From NCBI RefSeq assembly GCF_008831285.2, contig NC_045142.1:7416713-7480712 (forward strand): a DNA stretch of 64,000 bases, read 5' to 3'. The notes beneath the pieces are model-generated. The model ran no database searches. It was not told the DNA's origin and was given only the letters and a program-made list of their open reading frames with translations. This document shows, piece after piece, positions 61,929-64,000 of this stretch. How positions within the stretch are numbered: position 1 is the first letter of the stretch; every line of letters begins with the position of its first letter. The position numbers and the translations under genes were made by a program. This DNA comes from Nymphaea colorata. Lineage: Eukaryota; Streptophyta; Magnoliopsida; Nymphaeales; Nymphaeaceae.

Positions 61929-62177
61929 AAGGCATTCGGATGACAACTTTAGAAAACCTGATTTTTACGAAAACCCGATTAAAAACACGATTTTTAAAAT
62001 GAGAAAATCTAGGGGAGGTTGGTTTTTGGGGCCCTTTATAAAAACTAGATTTTGTCAGATTTGTGCTTTGGCAACACCCAATTTTGATGTCACATAAACA
62101 CACCTCAAAAGAGTTTTTGAGGTAAAACCAGGTTTTGCCTTTAAAACTTAGTTTTAGGCTGTCATTTGAACGACCTT
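61929..62177. mobile_element. MITE with imperfect inverted ends and TAG flanks
   Basis: The left end AAGGCATTCGGATGACAACT pairs with the complement of the right end, AAGGTCGTTCAAATGACAGC. TAG occurs on both sides (61926-61928 and 62178-62180), a possible 3-bp target duplication as in PIF/Harbinger-like elements. The interior repeats GATTTT and AAAACC words and has no coding capacity. Confidence 0.55.
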
Positions 62178-62180
62178 TAG

Positions 62181-62978
62181 AAATTATCGATTGAACTGAG
62201 TTGAATCAAAATATGTCTCCAAAATCAAAGTGCAAAATAAGAAAAAGGAAGCATACCATGTTTCCCTTCATTCAATTTGATAGTGGAAACGAAAAGGGTC
62301 TGATTCCATTCGACCGGACTTGTTTTCAGCCTGAGTTACATAAGAATCGAGAGTTATAAACAGTCTCCTGGTCAAATCAATTCATGGGCTATTTTTCTAA
62401 CTTGACTATGGCAATTAGGATTAGTCTCAAGAATCTCAACCATTGCAAGCACAGGGCAAGTAAAGCCAGCAACAAACAAACTCAAATTCTGCAAACAGTC
62501 CATAAAATCCTCAATACCAAACTGTTCTCACAGTACATAGAGGCACGTACAGCAGCTAGTACACAAAATTTGTTGTACACTTTTATAGATGAAGCAATAA
62601 AACCATAAACTTCTCTTTCCACAAAAAAGAAGAACACAAACTTCACGGAATGATGAGACCACCAACAAAAGCTCATCCACGGCAGTCGTGAACTTAAACG
62701 AGCCACGGTATTGGAGAGAGAGAGAGAGAGAGCCACAGCCATACGCCAAACATGAAGTCTACATGGAAGCAGTTTGTTCTCATGGAAACCAAGAACAATC
62801 AGACTGAGGAAAGCACCGCTTCTACTCTGAGAGCAACCTCAACGGCACAATTTGTCTAAATCCATTCTTGTAATAGAATCTCTCTCTCTCTCTCTCTCTC
62901 CCCCCTCTCTTCCCACTTCCTCGACCCCCCTCTCTTTTTCTCTCTCTCTTATCATCCCTACCAAATCCATATCCACCA
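62181..62978 (+). promoter_or_regulatory. Upstream region of the PPR gene with GA and CT tracts
   Basis: A GA run at 62714-62733 and a CT run at about 62880-62902, then a CT-rich leader up to the start codon. CT-rich leaders are common in plant genes. No TATA box is obvious. Confidence 0.4.
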
Positions 62979-64000
62979 ATGGCTTCTTCTCTGGCCGGAG
63001 CGGCCACCACCACCACAGCTACCGGCCTTCTCTCCGCCACCGTCTCCACCTCGGAGCCGACCTCCGGTCGTGGCCGCACCAGAATCGCCACGTCGACCTC
63101 CTCCTCAACCGCAGAGAATGCGCTGCTTGTGGCTCTGCGGGAACGCCGAACGGAGGATGCGTGGGTGCTCTACTCCCGGGCCTCCGACCTCCCAAATTCT
63201 ACCTGCCTCAGCCGCCTCGTGTGCCAGCTCGCCTACCAACAGACACCTGTAGGCCTGTCGCGCGCACAGTCCATCTTCCGCCGCCTCCGCCGCGAGAAGC
63301 AGCTCGGCCGCCTCGACTGCAACTCGCTCGGCCTCCTCGCCGTCTCCGCGGCCAAGTCCGGAGACACAGTCTACGCCTCCGCTATCGTGAATTCCATGCT
63401 CAAAACCGGGTACTTCCCTCATGTCAAGGCGTGGAGTGCGGTCCTCAGCCGGCTCGACGATGCGGAAGCTGCCATCACCCTTTTCGACGCCGTTTGCCGG
63501 CACTACCAGCAATTGACAGACATCGGCACCGCTGACGTCGTGATGGCGGACATGAAGCCTGACTGTGGGGCCTTCAACGCCGTGCTGAATGCGTGCGCCA
63601 ATGCTGGAAATGCCCGGGAATTCGCGAGAATTTTCGGCACCATGGACCGGTTTTCGGTGAAGCCGGATGTCCTGACCTTCAACATTATGATTAAGCTTTG
63701 CGCCAGGTTGGAGAAGAAGCATCTTCTGGTTCGCGTCCTCGAGAAGATGGTGGAAGCAGGAATAAGTCCGTGCATCACCACCTTCCATTCCTTGGTGGCA
63801 GCTTATGTTGGTCTAGGAGATTTGGGCGCGGCGGAAAATCTGGTCCAAGCTATGAGGGAAGGTAGGAGAGACATAATTGAAGTGCTCCGAGATACGAATC
63901 TAGAATCTAACCGGCAGGAGCCATGCTTAATCGAGAATTCCGTGCTTGAATTGAGCACGAAATCGGCGCTACAGATAAAGAGCAGCTACTATCCTGATGC
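62979..64000 (+). CDS. Pentatricopeptide repeat protein, 5' part, cut by window end
   Basis: The ATG at 62979 opens a frame that stays open for 340 codons to the window end, with no intron. The first 45 residues are rich in Ser, Thr and Ala with Arg and few acidic residues (MASSLAGAATTTTATGLLSA), as in a chloroplast or mitochondrial transit peptide. The mature part begins ENALLVALRERRTEDAWVLY. P-class PPR motifs are clear from about residue 137 (YFPHVKAWSAVLSRL) and again at about 190-300 (KPDCGAFNAVLNACANAG, KPDVLTFNIMIKLCARL, SPCITTFHSLVAAYVGLGDL). Such proteins bind organelle RNA and act in its stability, splicing or translation. The coding sequence is much richer in GC than the flanks, as usual for its 5' end. 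The specific orthologue is not assigned. Confidence 0.9.
   Translation, partial: MASSLAGAATTTTATGLLSATVSTSEPTSGRGRTRIATSTSSSTAENALLVALRERRTEDAWVLYSRASDLPNSTCLSRLVCQLAYQQTPVGLSRAQSIFRRLRREKQLGRLDCNSLGLLAVSAAKSGDTVYASAIVNSMLKTGYFPHVKAWSAVLSRLDDAEAAITLFDAVCRHYQQLTDIGTADVVMADMKPDCGAFNAVLNACANAGNAREFARIFGTMDRFSVKPDVLTFNIMIKLCARLEKKHLLVRVLEKMVEAGISPCITTFHSLVAAYVGLGDLGAAENLVQAMREGRRDIIEVLRDTNLESNRQEPCLIENSVLELSTKSALQIKSSYYPD

Noticed and set aside
62852-63535. 227-residue plus-strand frame overlapping the PPR start
   Set aside because: Out of frame with the PPR motifs, Arg/Pro-rich and without domain features.
63105-63788. 227-residue minus-strand frame
   Set aside because: Antisense to the PPR coding sequence; its length follows from high GC, and the plus strand carries clear PPR motifs.
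1-64000. tRNA or rRNA genes
   Set aside because: None recognised by eye; the TGGTATCAGAGC sites are retrotransposon primer sites, not tRNA genes. A covariance search was not possible.

Overview
This is plant nuclear DNA, almost certainly from a flowering plant. Genes are split by long AT-rich introns with GT..AG borders. Ty1/copia elements primed by the plant initiator-tRNA-Met type site, LINE relics, hAT-like and other MITEs and many TA, CT and GA microsatellites fill the rest. Four host loci can be supported. All exon borders were read by eye from splice consensus and reading phase; nothing was checked against transcripts or databases.

Layout. 1-3872: the 5' end of a Ty1/copia element on the minus strand (LTR, primer site, long GC-rich leader, and a gag-pol frame open to the window edge except for one nonsense codon). 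4658-17872 (minus): a CERK1/LYK-type LysM receptor kinase with ectodomain exon, tiny linker exon, transmembrane exon and first kinase exon; the rest of the kinase must lie left of the window, beyond the copia insertion. 19727-20342 (minus): a second ectodomain exon of the same length, upstream of the first, with no transmembrane or kinase exons of its own before the next copy. 20.9-34.4 kb: a transposon field with LINE ORF1 debris, about five copies of a small element with GC-rich ends and an AT-rich core (one with an 8-bp target duplication), a copy of a receptor-intron segment, and a complete old copia element (27474-32581) that split a LINE and left a 5-bp target duplication.

34.4-50.8 kb (plus): a full HECT ubiquitin-ligase gene of the UPL3/UPL4 group, best matched to UPL4, with a 5' UTR exon, 3.5-kb leader intron and 18 coding exons in consistent phase (about 1583 codons). 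52920-59291 (minus): a gene of about 1137 codons, low in complexity, with a conserved-looking C-terminus but no function I can assign. 62979-64000 (plus): the start of an intronless PPR gene, probably organelle-targeted, cut by the window end.

The genes do not form a pathway. The receptor would sense chitin or lipo-chitooligosaccharide at the plasma membrane, UPL4 would mark proteins for degradation, and the PPR protein would act on organelle RNA. The most interesting feature is the pair of tandem LysM ectodomain exons that seem to share one downstream transmembrane/kinase part. I see no wholly new system.
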